Part shown: piece after piece, positions 1-9,128 of the stretch
Position numbering within the stretch: position 1 is the first letter of the stretch
Layout: every line of letters begins with the position of its first letter
From: Flavihumibacter solisilvae
GTDB taxonomy: Bacteria > Bacteroidota > Bacteroidia > Chitinophagales > Chitinophagaceae
Assembly (NCBI RefSeq): GCF_000814475.1
Contig: NZ_JSVC01000021.1
Span: 62,001-126,000, forward strand
Reading direction: 5' to 3'
DNA: 64,000 bases
Position numbers and translations under genes: made by a program
Notes under the pieces: generated by a model
Told to the model about the DNA's origin: nothing
Database searches by the model: none
What the model saw: the letters and a program-made list of their open reading frames with translations, nothing else

Positions 1-652
1 TAAACCGGTCCGCATTATTGAAGAACATCAGGAAGTTTCCTTTGGCAACATTACTTTCTTTCACTTCCCGGAAGATGCCTGATTCCGCAACCTTAATCCG
101 AAGGAAGAGAAGCATTATGCCGAGTCCACCGCCGATAAAGTAGCAAATCCTCCAATGAAAATGTTGCTTCATGAAATAGGCCAGAACAGCGCCCGACAGT
201 CCTATACCGGCAACGAGAGATGTACCGACGCCGCGTTTATTCTTAGGAAGCAGTTCGCTCACCAGGGTGATACCTGCACCGAGTTCACCAGCGAGCCCGA
301 TTCCGGAAATAAAACGGATCAGTGCATACTGGTTAACGGTCTGAACAAAGCCGTTCGCGATGTTACCAAGGGAATACAAGATGATCGATGCAAACAACAC
401 ACTTAACCTGCCTTTTTTATCGGCAAGCACTCCCCATAAAATACCACCAATAAGCAGACCAAGCATTTGCATATTGATGATGAAAAGGCCCTGGTCACGT
501 ACACCATCCGGTGAAAGTCCAAGATCTTTCAGGCTTTCGACCCTGATGATGCTGAACATCAGCAGATCGTAAATGTCTACAAAATACCCAAGGGCGGCGA
601 CAATAACAGCAATGTTGAATACGGAGGTTTTCGGGGAAGGATTTTGATTCAT
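1..652 (-). CDS. MFS transporter, N-terminal part (runs off the window)
   Basis: An open frame on the minus strand begins with ATG at 652 and continues past base 1, so only about 217 residues are visible. It begins MNQNPSPKTSVFNIAVIVAA. Several hydrophobic helices follow, and the MFS loop 2-3 signature appears as GVLADKKGRLSV (usual form G-x-x-x-D-R/K-x-G-R-R/K). A second motif, FISGIGLAGELGAGITLVSE, matches the helix 4-5 region of metabolite:proton symporters. The protein is an inner-membrane secondary transporter; its substrate cannot be read from this fragment. The start codon overlaps the stop of the upstream DedA gene as ATGA (649-652), so the two are probably translationally coupled. 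Confidence 0.85.
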   Translation of the reverse strand, partial: MNQNPSPKTSVFNIAVIVAALGYFVDIYDLLMFSIIRVESLKDLGLSPDGVRDQGLFIINMQMLGLLIGGILWGVLADKKGRLSVLFASIILYSLGNIANGFVQTVNQYALIRFISGIGLAGELGAGITLVSELLPKNKRGVGTSLVAGIGLSGAVLAYFMKQHFHWRICYFIGGGLGIMLLFLRIKVAESGIFREVKESNVAKGNFLMFFNNADRF

Positions 653-1614
653 GATGGTTTCTTTTTACCGAAGATCAGTTTCCAGAGAACCGGGGCTGTC
701 GTTACAAGTACGATAACGATGATGATAACTTCGAGATGGTCTTTTAACTCAAAGCCAAATTGATTCTTTACCCATATCTGAAGGAAATGACCGGCGAAGA
801 TCATGCTGACTACCCAGGCAATACAGCCTGCAATATTGTAAAACGCAAATTTCTTTTTATCCATTCCTACTATTCCGGCAACGATGGGCGCAAATGTCCT
901 TACGATCGGGAGGAACCTGGCAAACACAATTGCACCGCCACCATGCTTATCATAAAAATCATGCGCTTCATCAAGGTATCTTTTCTTAAAAAAGAAATTG
1001 TCTTTCCAGCGGAACATGGCTGGACCGATCTTTCTTCCGAACCAGTAGCCCACCGTATTGCCCACGATCCCTGCAAAAGAGACAAGAGACGCCAGGATAA
1101 CCAGGTTGAGCCACTCGTTGCCAATGCCTTCAAGTCCGACCGCTTTCAGGAATTCATTCGCCAGGTTAGTGCTGTAAATGCCCGCAACAAAAAGGAGACT
1201 GTCGCCCGGCAGAAAGAAACCCGCAAACAGGCCGGTTTCCGCAAAAACGATCAGCAGCAGCATCCATAACCCGCCATAAATAATATAGAACATGGGATTC
1301 AACAGGTCTTTCCAGGAAAATTCCTTGCTGAGTGTTACTGTTTTGTTTTCCGGAAGCTGGCGGTATACGAAGGAGGCGGAGTCATGCAAACTAGCGGTCA
1401 CCTGCACACGTTCATCAGGATTCAGGCTAATCGATGCATAACCTTCCTTATCTGTAGCATACTGTTGGGAACCTGATGATGTAACCAGGAAGATTTCTTT
1501 TACCGGTGACTCATACTGATTAAGAAACCTTACCCTGACCGGTTGCGCGGCAGCCGGCAGCCAGTTCATGATCACGATCAGCAATAACAGGAACCCTTTG
1601 TACTTTTTTATCAT
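649..1614 (-). CDS. DedA-family membrane protein with an added secreted N-terminal domain
   Basis: The protein has 321 residues. A signal peptide (about 1-24, ending AAAQ) is followed by about 75 residues of beta-rich, non-membrane sequence. The DedA (SNARE-associated/VTT) domain starts near residue 108. Its hallmarks are visible: ETGLFAGFFLPGDSLLF with the acidic residue and Pro-Gly, and FARFLPIVRTFAPIVAG with the conserved arginines and Pro. DedA proteins act in membrane homeostasis as polyprenyl-phosphate or phospholipid flippases, or in proton-driven processes. Typical family members have about 200 residues, so the N-terminal extension is extra; it resembles a carboxypeptidase-regulatory or transthyretin-like sandwich. 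The stop overlaps the start of the downstream MFS gene. Confidence 0.88.
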   Translation of the reverse strand: MIKKYKGFLLLLIVIMNWLPAAAQPVRVRFLNQYESPVKEIFLVTSSGSQQYATDKEGYASISLNPDERVQVTASLHDSASFVYRQLPENKTVTLSKEFSWKDLLNPMFYIIYGGLWMLLLIVFAETGLFAGFFLPGDSLLFVAGIYSTNLANEFLKAVGLEGIGNEWLNLVILASLVSFAGIVGNTVGYWFGRKIGPAMFRWKDNFFFKKRYLDEAHDFYDKHGGGAIVFARFLPIVRTFAPIVAGIVGMDKKKFAFYNIAGCIAWVVSMIFAGHFLQIWVKNQFGFELKDHLEVIIIVIVLVTTAPVLWKLIFGKKKPS

Positions 1615-1628
1615 ATCTATTCTACAGT

Positions 1629-2864
1629 TTAGCCTTCAAGTTCGCCTTCCCATTTGCTTACTACCGAAGTAGCCAGCGCATTTCCCAGTACGTTTGTCAT
1701 ACTTCTGAACATATCACAAAAATGATCGATTGGTATAATCAGTGCAATTCCTTCCGGTGGGATATTGAACATGGCGCAGGTTGCAGTCACTACTACAAGA
1801 GATGCCCGAGGTACCCCGGCAATTCCCTTACTCGTCAGCATCAGCACCAGCAGCATGGTCAGCTGTTCTCCTGTACTGAGGTGCACGCCGTAAGCCTGTG
1901 CAATCGCCAGGCTCGCAAATGTCATATACATCATGCTTCCATCCAGGTTAAAACTATAACCCAGGGGCAGGATAAATGACACGATCTTGTCGCGACAGCC
2001 AAAGCGCTCCAGTTCTTCCGTTAGTTTAGGGAAAACAGCTTCGCTCGATGTGGTGCTGAAGGCAATCAGCAAAGGTTGCGCAATGCGCTTAAGCAGTATC
2101 GTCATTCTTCCGCCAAGGATGAGATATCCGACCGAAAGTAAAACTGCCCATAGCACCGCGATCCCTATAAGAAAATAGAACAGGTATAAACCATAAAACC
2201 GGAATACTTCCAGCCCTTTCACCGCAATTACGGCAGCGATCGCACCGAAGACTCCCAACGGTGCAAATGCCATCACGTAATTCACCATTTTCAAAATGAT
2301 ATGCGCTACACCGTCAAGTGCCTTGATCACTGGTTTTGAATAATCGCCGAGTGCTGTTGCAGCCACACCAAAAAAGATACTGAAGACTACCAACTGGAGA
2401 ATTTCATTCGTGGCCATTGCTTCAATGACGCTTTTCGGAAACACATGTTCAACAAAATTGACAAGTGAAAACACTTTGGTCTTACCGATAAGATCCTAGG
2501 CACCGCTGGCATCTGCATTACTAAGATCGATTGCTGCACCAGGCTTAAAGAAGTTTACCAGTACCATGCCTATCAACAGGCTGGTCAAAGAAGCAGTAAT
2601 GAACCAGAGCAAAGCTTTACCTCCTACCCGACCCACTGCTTTAAGATCGCCGAGCTTTGCAATACCGACTACCAATGTCGAAAACACCAATGGTGCTATG
2701 ATCATTTGCACCATACGTAGGAAAATGGTAGTCAGCAGTTTTATATTGTTGGCAAAACTTGTAAGAAAATCCTTCCCTGCATTGTTGTGTACGAGATAAC
2801 CAACGAGTACACCAAGCAGCATTGCTACCAATATATATATAGTTAACCTGTTTTGTTTTGCCAT
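1629..2864 (-). pseudogene. Sodium/proton:dicarboxylate (glutamate) symporter, interrupted by an in-frame TAG
   Basis: Two adjacent open segments lie in the same frame and are separated only by TAG at 2496-2498 (codon 123 counted from ATG 2864). Joined, they give a DAACS-family (GltP/DctA-type) transporter of about 411 residues, close to normal length. The first part (MAKQNRLTIYILVAML...) supplies the early membrane helices. The second part carries the serine-rich STTSSEAVFPKL motif and the substrate/ion-binding YSFNLDGSMMYM and LTSKGIAGVPRASLVV motifs. The reading frame is intact on both sides with no frameshift, so this is a single nonsense substitution (for example CAG or AAG to TAG), a sequencing error, or a readthrough site. 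Alternative upstream codons add an unconvincing leader, so ATG 2864 is preferred. Confidence 0.8.
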
Positions 2865-3032
2865 CGTGAGCGGATATACTTGAAAAAGAAGGCCGAAAAT
2901 TCGAAAAAATCCTGACGCCACCAAAATAATCGTCGGAAATCCGCTGCGGGACAAAGTTTAGGGCGATGGAATCAATTTATTATTTATTTTACGGGCTTCT
3001 TAACAGGATCTCTAAACACCAACAAAACTTGT

Positions 3033-4658
3033 ATGAGTTTATTCAGAAAAAAATCTCTGGCTCACTTACTGGCTTCGGCTGCTGATTCAGAAAAAGGGCT
3101 GAAACGTACACTGGGCGCAACAAACCTGGTTGCTCTCGGTATCGGGGCTATCATCGGCGCCGGTCTGTTTGTACGAACTGCGGCTGCAGCGGCAGAAGCT
3201 TCCGGTCCAGCCGTGACCCTTTCCTTCATAGTTGCTGCAATTGGTTGTGCATTCGCTGGATTATGTTATGCAGAATTTGCTTCAATGATTCCGATCGCCG
3301 GAAGCGCATATGCATATTCTTATGTAACCATGGGAGAACTCGTTGCCTGGATCATTGGCTGGGCACTGATTATGGAATATGCACTGGGTGCTGCCACTGT
3401 ATCCATTGCCTGGAGCGAATACCTGAATAACCTGTTAGGAGGCAGTATTCCTTATGAATGGTGCCACTCGCCGTTCGAATCACTTCACAAGGTGACCGGA
3501 CAGGATAGTATCAACCAGATTGCTGCATTCAACGCTGACTTTATCAAGGCAGCAAAAGACGGTTCTCTGATACTCACGGAAGGACAATTCGCACAGCTTC
3601 CTGCAAACCTGAGCGGGCTGGTACAGGTTACCAGCGGAATTATCAACGCTCCTGCGCTTATTATCCTGCTTGCCCTCACCCTCCTGCTCATTAAAGGAAC
3701 ACAGGAATCAGCAATTGTGAATGCAATCATTGTATTTATCAAGGTTGCCATCGTATTGTTGTTTATTGCTCTCGGCTGGCAGTTCATCAACCCTGACAAT
3801 CATACTCCTTATCTCATTCCACAGGGAACGCCAGGACATGACTCAGTCTTTAAATGGGGTTGGGGTGGTGTACTTGGCGGAGCAGCTATTGTATTCTTCG
3901 CGTTTATCGGTTTTGATGCCGTTAGTACTGCAGCGCAGGAAGCCAAGAACCCAAAGCGCGACATGCCAATCGGAATTCTCGGTTCACTCGTGGTTTGTAC
4001 CATCCTTTATATTCTCTTCGGCCATGTACTGACAGGCGTTGCCCCCTGGCAGGAGTTCAAGACTGCAGGTAAAGAAGCTTCAGTTGCCTATGCGATCCAG
4101 ACTTACATGACTGGTTACAGCTGGCTGGCAACGGCAGTTACTGTAGCGATTCTTGCAGGTTTCTCTTCAGTAATTCTCGTGATGCTGATGGGCCAGAGCC
4201 GGATCTTTTATACTATGAGCAATGACGGACTGATCCCGAAAGCCTTTGGCGATCTCCACCCGAAGTTCAAAACACCATATAAAGCAAACTGGCTGCTGTT
4301 CATATTTGTTGGACTGTTCGCAGCTTTCGTTCCGGGAAGCGTTGCCGGCGATCTTACCTCTTTTGGAACCCTGTTCGCGTTTGTACTTGTAAGTGCAGGT
4401 GTATGGATTATGCGTAGAACTGACCCTCAGATCGAACGGCCCTTCCGGACACCACTTGTTCCGATCGTTCCGATACTCGGCGTATTGATCTGTACAGGAA
4501 TGATCATTGCGCTTGACATCCAGACCCTGAAAGTTGCCATGATCTGGATGGTCGTGGGCCTGGTGATTTACTTTGTCTACAGCCGCAAAAACAGCAAGCT
4601 GAATGAACCTGGCCATAAGCCCGGCGAAATTCTGCCCAAGGCGGCTGATTTTGATTAA
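3033..4658 (+). CDS. Amino acid permease (APC superfamily, cationic amino acid transporter type)
   Basis: This 541-residue inner-membrane protein opens with the N-terminal APC signature LVALGIGAIIGAGLFV (about residues 32-47), where the helix-1 Gly-rich break binds the substrate backbone. Roughly 12 hydrophobic segments follow. The consensus FAFIGFDAVSTAAQEAKNP (helix 6 and adjacent loop) is typical of the CAT/YhdG branch. An inserted loop of about 80 residues (about 130-210) between early helices lengthens the protein relative to YhdG-like relatives of about 460 residues. It stands alone, divergent from the broken symporter, and ends at a strong terminator. The substrate is probably an amino acid; which one is not known. 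Confidence 0.9.
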   Translation: MSLFRKKSLAHLLASAADSEKGLKRTLGATNLVALGIGAIIGAGLFVRTAAAAAEASGPAVTLSFIVAAIGCAFAGLCYAEFASMIPIAGSAYAYSYVTMGELVAWIIGWALIMEYALGAATVSIAWSEYLNNLLGGSIPYEWCHSPFESLHKVTGQDSINQIAAFNADFIKAAKDGSLILTEGQFAQLPANLSGLVQVTSGIINAPALIILLALTLLLIKGTQESAIVNAIIVFIKVAIVLLFIALGWQFINPDNHTPYLIPQGTPGHDSVFKWGWGGVLGGAAIVFFAFIGFDAVSTAAQEAKNPKRDMPIGILGSLVVCTILYILFGHVLTGVAPWQEFKTAGKEASVAYAIQTYMTGYSWLATAVTVAILAGFSSVILVMLMGQSRIFYTMSNDGLIPKAFGDLHPKFKTPYKANWLLFIFVGLFAAFVPGSVAGDLTSFGTLFAFVLVSAGVWIMRRTDPQIERPFRTPLVPIVPILGVLICTGMIIALDIQTLKVAMIWMVVGLVIYFVYSRKNSKLNEPGHKPGEILPKAADFD

Positions 4659-4680
4659 TAAATTTTTTCTATAATATTAA

Positions 4681-4710
4681 GCGGTCCGGGCCTGTCCGGA
4701 CCGCTTTTTT
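4681..4710 (+). terminator. Intrinsic terminator of the APC permease
   Basis: A perfect 9-bp stem GCGGTCCGG/CCGGACCGC (4681-4689 and 4696-4704) with a 6-nt loop is followed by six T residues. It lies 22 nt after the permease stop. Confidence 0.93.
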
Positions 4711-4722
4711 ATTTCCCGGCTA

Positions 4723-4752
4723 TTGTCAATCGTCGCGTAAAAAGTAACTTCG
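4723..4752 (+). promoter_or_regulatory. Possible promoter of yebC
   Basis: TAACTTCG at 4745-4752 is one base from the Bacteroidota -7 consensus TAnnTTTG. A TTG at 4723-4725, about 20 nt upstream, sits near where a -33 element is expected. The predicted 5' leader is about 40 nt. Confidence 0.35.
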
Positions 4753-4798
4753 CCCGGAAATTAATTTTTGACTATTGACATTTGAATAAGAAATAACA

Positions 4799-5521
4799 AT
4801 GGGCCGCATATTTGAAGTTCGTAAAGCAACAATGTTTGCCAGGTGGGACAGAATGGCAAAGCAGTTCACCCGTATAGGTAAGGAAATTGCTATTGCAGTA
4901 AAATCAGGAGGTCCGGATCCTACAACCAACCCGGCTCTTCGCCGTTGTTTCCAGAACGCCAAATCGGTAAACATGCCGAAGGATCGCGTGGAAGCAGCCA
5001 TCAAGCGTGCGCAGGGCAAGGACATGGAGAACTATGATGAGATCCTGTATGAAGGATATGGTCCTAACGGCGTTGCCATCCTGGTTGAAACAGCAACGGA
5101 TAACCATGTGCGTACGGTAGCAAACGTAAAAGCTATTTTCAATAAGGGCAACGGAACACTCGGCAACAGCGGAAGCGTGAGCTTCCAATTCAAAAAAATG
5201 GGCGTTTTCAAGCTGAAACCCGAAGGACTGAACGCAGAAGATATGGAGCTTGAGCTTATAGATTTTGGTCTCGAAGAACTTGGGGAAGGAACCGGTGAAA
5301 ACGGTGAAGAGGTGCTTGTGGTTCGATGTGCGTTCACTGACTTCGGAAATATGCAAAAAGCGCTGGAGGATAAAGGTATTACACCAATAAGCGCCGAAGT
5401 CGAATGGATACCGCAGAATACCGTTCAATTGGCGGAAGAACAGGCCCAGGAAGTCTTAAAGCTGGTTGACAAGATCGAACAGGACGAAGACGTCCAGAAG
5501 GTGTTCCACAATCTTGCCTGA
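4799..5521 (+). CDS. yebC: YebC/PmpR-family translation or transcription factor
   Basis: The 240-residue protein starts [20 protein letters not shown], a short-headed form of the YebC signature seen in Bacteroidota. It continues with [20 protein letters not shown] and [15 protein letters not shown], matching the family's first domain. The acidic middle and C-terminal domains ([32 protein letters not shown]) are intact and the length is normal. YebC proteins have been described both as transcriptional regulators and as ribosome-associated factors that help with difficult peptide sequences; sequence alone does not choose between these. The gene stands alone between two terminators. Confidence 0.95.
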   Translation: MGRIFEVRKATMFARWDRMAKQFTRIGKEIAIAVKSGGPDPTTNPALRRCFQNAKSVNMPKDRVEAAIKRAQGKDMENYDEILYEGYGPNGVAILVETATDNHVRTVANVKAIFNKGNGTLGNSGSVSFQFKKMGVFKLKPEGLNAEDMELELIDFGLEELGEGTGENGEEVLVVRCAFTDFGNMQKALEDKGITPISAEVEWIPQNTVQLAEEQAQEVLKLVDKIEQDEDVQKVFHNLA

Positions 5522-5541
5522 TCGCCTTATTAAAATATCAA

Positions 5542-5568
5542 AACCTGTTCATTGCAACAGGTTTTTTT
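5542..5568 (+). terminator. Intrinsic terminator of yebC
   Basis: An 8-bp stem AACCTGTT/AACAGGTT with a 6-nt loop (CATTGC) runs into a T-rich stretch ending at 5568. Confidence 0.9.
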
Positions 5569-5690
5569 ATTGACTATGTTCAGCAATAATTTTACCTTGT
5601 ATTGCCATTCCGCACCAGTACCAATAATCTGTCCTTTCCGTCCCATCTCCGCGCCTGATACAAAGATTTATTCATCTTAATCTTTGAAAT

Positions 5691-6563
5691 ATGTCAGCTA
5701 ATCTATTCCGCGGTTACTGTTTGCACAGTTTAAGCAGACGGTTATTCATCCTGATCGCTTCCATCGCCTGGCTTTTGATACTTACACCAATTGCAGATGC
5801 CCAGACCGCAGGCAATCAGCAGGTATTTGTAAGTGCCACATTTTTTAAGGTTAAACCTGGAAAAAATGAAGCGTATGTGGACATGGTCAAAAACACTGCA
5901 CATAAAGTGCTTGAATACCGGTTCAAACAAAAGGCCATCCTTGGATGGTATTTCTATGAAGTACTGATGACCGGTGATGAAGAAAAAAAGTATGATTATG
6001 TGGCGGTAACAGTTTCCACCAATTTTGCAGACCTTGTTGAATACCCGACTCCTACCAGGGACCTTTACATGAAAGCTGTTAGTGGGGCACCGAAAGATGG
6101 CTTTGATAAATTTGTAGCACAGATCAATGACCTCCGCACGCTTGTAAAGAGAGAAGTATATATTCACCGGGCAGGGATAAACGAAAACACACCGGTTTCA
6201 AAGTATGTGCAGATAGATTACATGAAAACCGTTCCAGGGAAAGTGCAGGATTATATAAAAACTGAGCGGGATGTTTACTATCCTATTCACCAGGAAAGGA
6301 TCAAACTGCATGCGTTGACAGACTGGGGACTATATGAAAAGCTGTTACCGGTTTCAATAAATGCCGACAGTGATTTTGTCACGGCAAATTTCTTCGATGA
6401 TCTGAAGTCACTGATAGATCCCAAGTACGAAGAAGCTTTCAATAACATTCCTCACAATGTGGACTTTGCGAAGATGACCGAAATGGTTGAGCAACTAAGG
6501 AAAATGGTAAGAAGTGATATCTGGAAGCTGGTTGACTATGTAGACCAGAACAACACTAAATAA
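5691..6563 (+). CDS. Exported protein with two tandem dimeric-barrel-like repeats, function unknown
   Basis: The 290-residue protein has a hydrophobic segment at about 17-37 ending in Ala-Asp-Ala-Gln, consistent with a signal peptide. Two similar halves follow. Each opens with a ferredoxin-like pattern: FVSATFFKVKPGKNEAYVDM near 46-65 and YVQIDYMKTVPGKVQDYIKT near 175-194. The Lys/Val-Pro-Gly-Lys turn followed by an amphipathic helix (tyrosine, aspartate) resembles antibiotic-biosynthesis monooxygenase (ABM) or NIPSNAP dimeric alpha-beta barrels. I therefore infer an intramolecular barrel in the periplasm. I see no catalytic or cofactor signature and assign no reaction. It stands alone and converges on the E1 gene through a shared hairpin. 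Confidence 0.7.
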   Translation: MSANLFRGYCLHSLSRRLFILIASIAWLLILTPIADAQTAGNQQVFVSATFFKVKPGKNEAYVDMVKNTAHKVLEYRFKQKAILGWYFYEVLMTGDEEKKYDYVAVTVSTNFADLVEYPTPTRDLYMKAVSGAPKDGFDKFVAQINDLRTLVKREVYIHRAGINENTPVSKYVQIDYMKTVPGKVQDYIKTERDVYYPIHQERIKLHALTDWGLYEKLLPVSINADSDFVTANFFDDLKSLIDPKYEEAFNNIPHNVDFAKMTEMVEQLRKMVRSDIWKLVDYVDQNNTK

Positions 6564-6568
6564 CAGTC

Positions 6569-6604
6569 ACAACGCAGTTACCCGGGAAAAGGCCACTGCG
6601 TTGT
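6569..6604. terminator. Hairpin between convergent genes
   Basis: A perfect 10-bp inverted repeat, ACAACGCAGT (6569-6578) and ACTGCGTTGT (6595-6604), lies between two convergent stop codons. T-tracts are short on both sides, so it is a weak bidirectional terminator or RNA-end stabiliser. Confidence 0.6.
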
Positions 6605-6611
6605 TTCCACC

Positions 6612-9005
6612 TCATTCAGCCATCATTTCCTTAACGACTTCGAACACATCTTCAACATTGGGTTTACTGAAGTAATCACCATCACTGGCATAAGCCGGGC
6701 GGTGAGCTTTGGCGGTGAGAGTTCTGGGTGCCACATCGAGCCACCGGTATCCACCCTGTACTTCCATCACGTGGTTGAACATATATGCTGCTGCTCCACC
6801 CGGCACATCTTCATCCGCAAAAAGGATCCGGTTTGTCTTTTTCAGTGACTCAAGGATCTTATGATTGATATCGAATGGCAGCAGTGTCTGCACATCTACA
6901 ATCTCACATTGCACTCCAGACTCTGCCAGCATGTTTGCTGCTTCCTGGACGATCCGAAGTGTTGCACCATAAGACACAATAGTAATATCTGAACCGGAAC
7001 GCAGCACTTCCGGAATACCTAACGGTAAGGTGAACTCGTTCAGGTTATCAGGCATCTTTTCCTTTAGCCGGTAGCCGTTAAGGCACTCGATCATGATTGC
7101 CGGGTCATTGGCTTTAAGGAGGGTATTGTACATTCCAACAGCCTGAACCATATTCCGGGGAACACAGACATACATTCCACGGAGAGAATTTATGATCATA
7201 CCCATGGGTGATCCACTATGCCAGATGCCTTCGAGGCGGTGACCGCGGGTTCTCACAATCAGCGGGCAACTCTGTTTTCCAGAAGTGCGGTAATGCGTCG
7301 TGGCAACGTCATCACTAAGTGGCTGCAGGCCGTAAAGAAGGTAATCGAGGTATTGAATTTCTGCAATCGGCCGTAAACCCCTGAATGCTGCTCCTACCCC
7401 CTGGCCCATTATAGTAAGTTCACGGATGCCTGTATCCGAAATCCGGAATTCACCATGTTTTGCCTGCAACCCTGCAAAACCCTGGTTCACGTCACCAATA
7501 TACCCGACATCTTCACCAAAGGCGATCACTTTCGGATTAGTGGTGAAGAGCTGGTCGAAATAACGATTAAGAACCTCATACCCGTTAAGCATCGGAGCAT
7601 CTGCGCTGTAGGTCACCGGAACCGGTGTTACATTAAGCGCACTTTTGGGTCCCTCGTTATATAGGTGGGTATTATACAGGCTGGCATTCAGCTCTTTAAG
7701 TTCCCGGTAATAGTCTTTCAGCCAGAACGCACTGTCATGCCTGCCTAATGTTTCAATAACCTGGTGCAGCGTATGCATTACATCACGGCGCATGGGCTCT
7801 TTTTCCGCTTCGAGACGAGTGACAAGTTCATTCAGCCGGGCGGCCTTCTCCGGAACCTGCGGCACCACATTCCGTGTAAGTTCAAGGACACGGGTAACCT
7901 GGTCTTTGATCGGTTGGAGGTAAATTGACCATGCCCGGTTTTTGGCGTCTCTTACATTTTCTTTAGCCCTGATCTCCAGATCATTCAATTCTTCCTCACT
8001 GCTCAGCACGTTTTCAAGGATCCATTCCCTGAATTTTTTGATGCAATCGAATGCCCGCTCCCACTCCAGCCTTTCCGGACTCTTATAACGCTCATGACTA
8101 CCTGATGTGGAATGCCCCTGGGGCTGCGTGATCTCCTCGACATGAAAAACGGCGGGGATATGAGTATCCCTGATCTTTTGGATGGCAGGTTCCATAACCT
8201 CAACCATGCCGGCATAGTCCCAGCCTTTCAGGCGATAAATATCCAATCCGTTTGATCCATCCCTTTGCTGAAATCCTTTCAGCACCTCTGAGATAGAACC
8301 TTTTGTTGTCTGGTATTTTTTCGGGACAGAAATGCCGTAGCCGTCATCCCATACGAAAATCGCGAGCGGAACCTGCATTACGCCGGCTGCATTAACGGCC
8401 TCCCAGAAGTGTCCTTCAGATGTGGAGGCATCCCCGATTGTACAAAAGCAGACTTCATTTCCATTATTGGATAGTTCCGGGAAATCTTTCAGCCCATCTA
8501 CATTCCGGAACACTTTTGATGCATATGCAAGCCCAAGCGCACGGGGCATTTGTCCCGCTGTAGGAGCCATATCGCTGGAAACATTTTTCTGGTAGGCCAA
8601 CGGCATCCAATTGCCTTCTTCGTCAACATTTGGAGTTGCAAAATGTGAATTCATCTGCCTGCCGGCGCTAAAGGGATCCTGGTTGATATCCGGATTAGCA
8701 TATAACTGGGCAAAGAACTGCTCTACAGTTGCCAGTTTACTGGCAAAAACGAACGTCTGATCCCGGTAGTAACCTGCCCTGAAGTCACCGGGCCGGAAAA
8801 ATTTTGCGGCCGCGATCTGGGCAACTTCTTTACCATCACCGAAGATGCCAAATTTGGCTTTACCGGTGAGCACTTCCTTGCGACCCATAAGGCTGGCTTC
8901 CCTGCTTTCGCAGGCCAGCTGGTAATCGCGGAGTACTTCTTCCCGGAAATGGTCGAAACTAAGTTTTTCTGAAGCTATCAGGTCCTGGTCCATGAGCTTT
9001 TCCAT
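6612..9005 (-). CDS. Fused 2-oxoacid dehydrogenase E1 (alpha + beta), probably branched-chain type
   Basis: This 797-residue protein joins the E1-alpha half (about 1-400) to the E1-beta half (about 450-797) of a thiamine-diphosphate 2-oxoacid dehydrogenase. The alpha part carries the ThDP/Mg motif GDASTSEGHFWEAVN with its distal half FVWDDGYGIS, and the phosphorylation-loop-like HSTSGSHERYKS. The beta part has FGEDVGYIGDVNQGFAGLQ, ADEDVPGGAAAYMFNHVME and a C-terminal transketolase-type domain. Such fused E1 proteins are common in Bacteroidota and decarboxylate 2-oxoacids for acyl-CoA synthesis. Substrate preference (branched-chain versus pyruvate) is inferred, not proven. No E2/E3 genes are adjacent. 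The final Asn of the classical ThDP motif is Asp here (WDDGYG). ATG 9005 is used; Met5 is also possible. Confidence 0.9.
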   Translation of the reverse strand: MEKLMDQDLIASEKLSFDHFREEVLRDYQLACESREASLMGRKEVLTGKAKFGIFGDGKEVAQIAAAKFFRPGDFRAGYYRDQTFVFASKLATVEQFFAQLYANPDINQDPFSAGRQMNSHFATPNVDEEGNWMPLAYQKNVSSDMAPTAGQMPRALGLAYASKVFRNVDGLKDFPELSNNGNEVCFCTIGDASTSEGHFWEAVNAAGVMQVPLAIFVWDDGYGISVPKKYQTTKGSISEVLKGFQQRDGSNGLDIYRLKGWDYAGMVEVMEPAIQKIRDTHIPAVFHVEEITQPQGHSTSGSHERYKSPERLEWERAFDCIKKFREWILENVLSSEEELNDLEIRAKENVRDAKNRAWSIYLQPIKDQVTRVLELTRNVVPQVPEKAARLNELVTRLEAEKEPMRRDVMHTLHQVIETLGRHDSAFWLKDYYRELKELNASLYNTHLYNEGPKSALNVTPVPVTYSADAPMLNGYEVLNRYFDQLFTTNPKVIAFGEDVGYIGDVNQGFAGLQAKHGEFRISDTGIRELTIMGQGVGAAFRGLRPIAEIQYLDYLLYGLQPLSDDVATTHYRTSGKQSCPLIVRTRGHRLEGIWHSGSPMGMIINSLRGMYVCVPRNMVQAVGMYNTLLKANDPAIMIECLNGYRLKEKMPDNLNEFTLPLGIPEVLRSGSDITIVSYGATLRIVQEAANMLAESGVQCEIVDVQTLLPFDINHKILESLKKTNRILFADEDVPGGAAAYMFNHVMEVQGGYRWLDVAPRTLTAKAHRPAYASDGDYFSKPNVEDVFEVVKEMMAE

Positions 9006-9100
9006 GCGGCAAATCTAATGGAAAAACAGCTGAAGCGAACAATCGTTAGTCATACCCGGCAGAAGACATTACCCGGTGGGGAAAAATCGTGGACAATAGC

Positions 9101-9108
9101 TACATTTG
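9101..9108 (+). promoter_or_regulatory. -7 promoter element of the first DUF1573 gene
   Basis: TACATTTG matches the Bacteroidota -7 consensus TAnnTTTG exactly. It lies 20 nt before ATG 9129 and inside the longer frame that begins at 9018, which argues for 9129 as the real start. Confidence 0.6.
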
Positions 9109-9128
9109 TCTTGCGTTTATATAAAATA

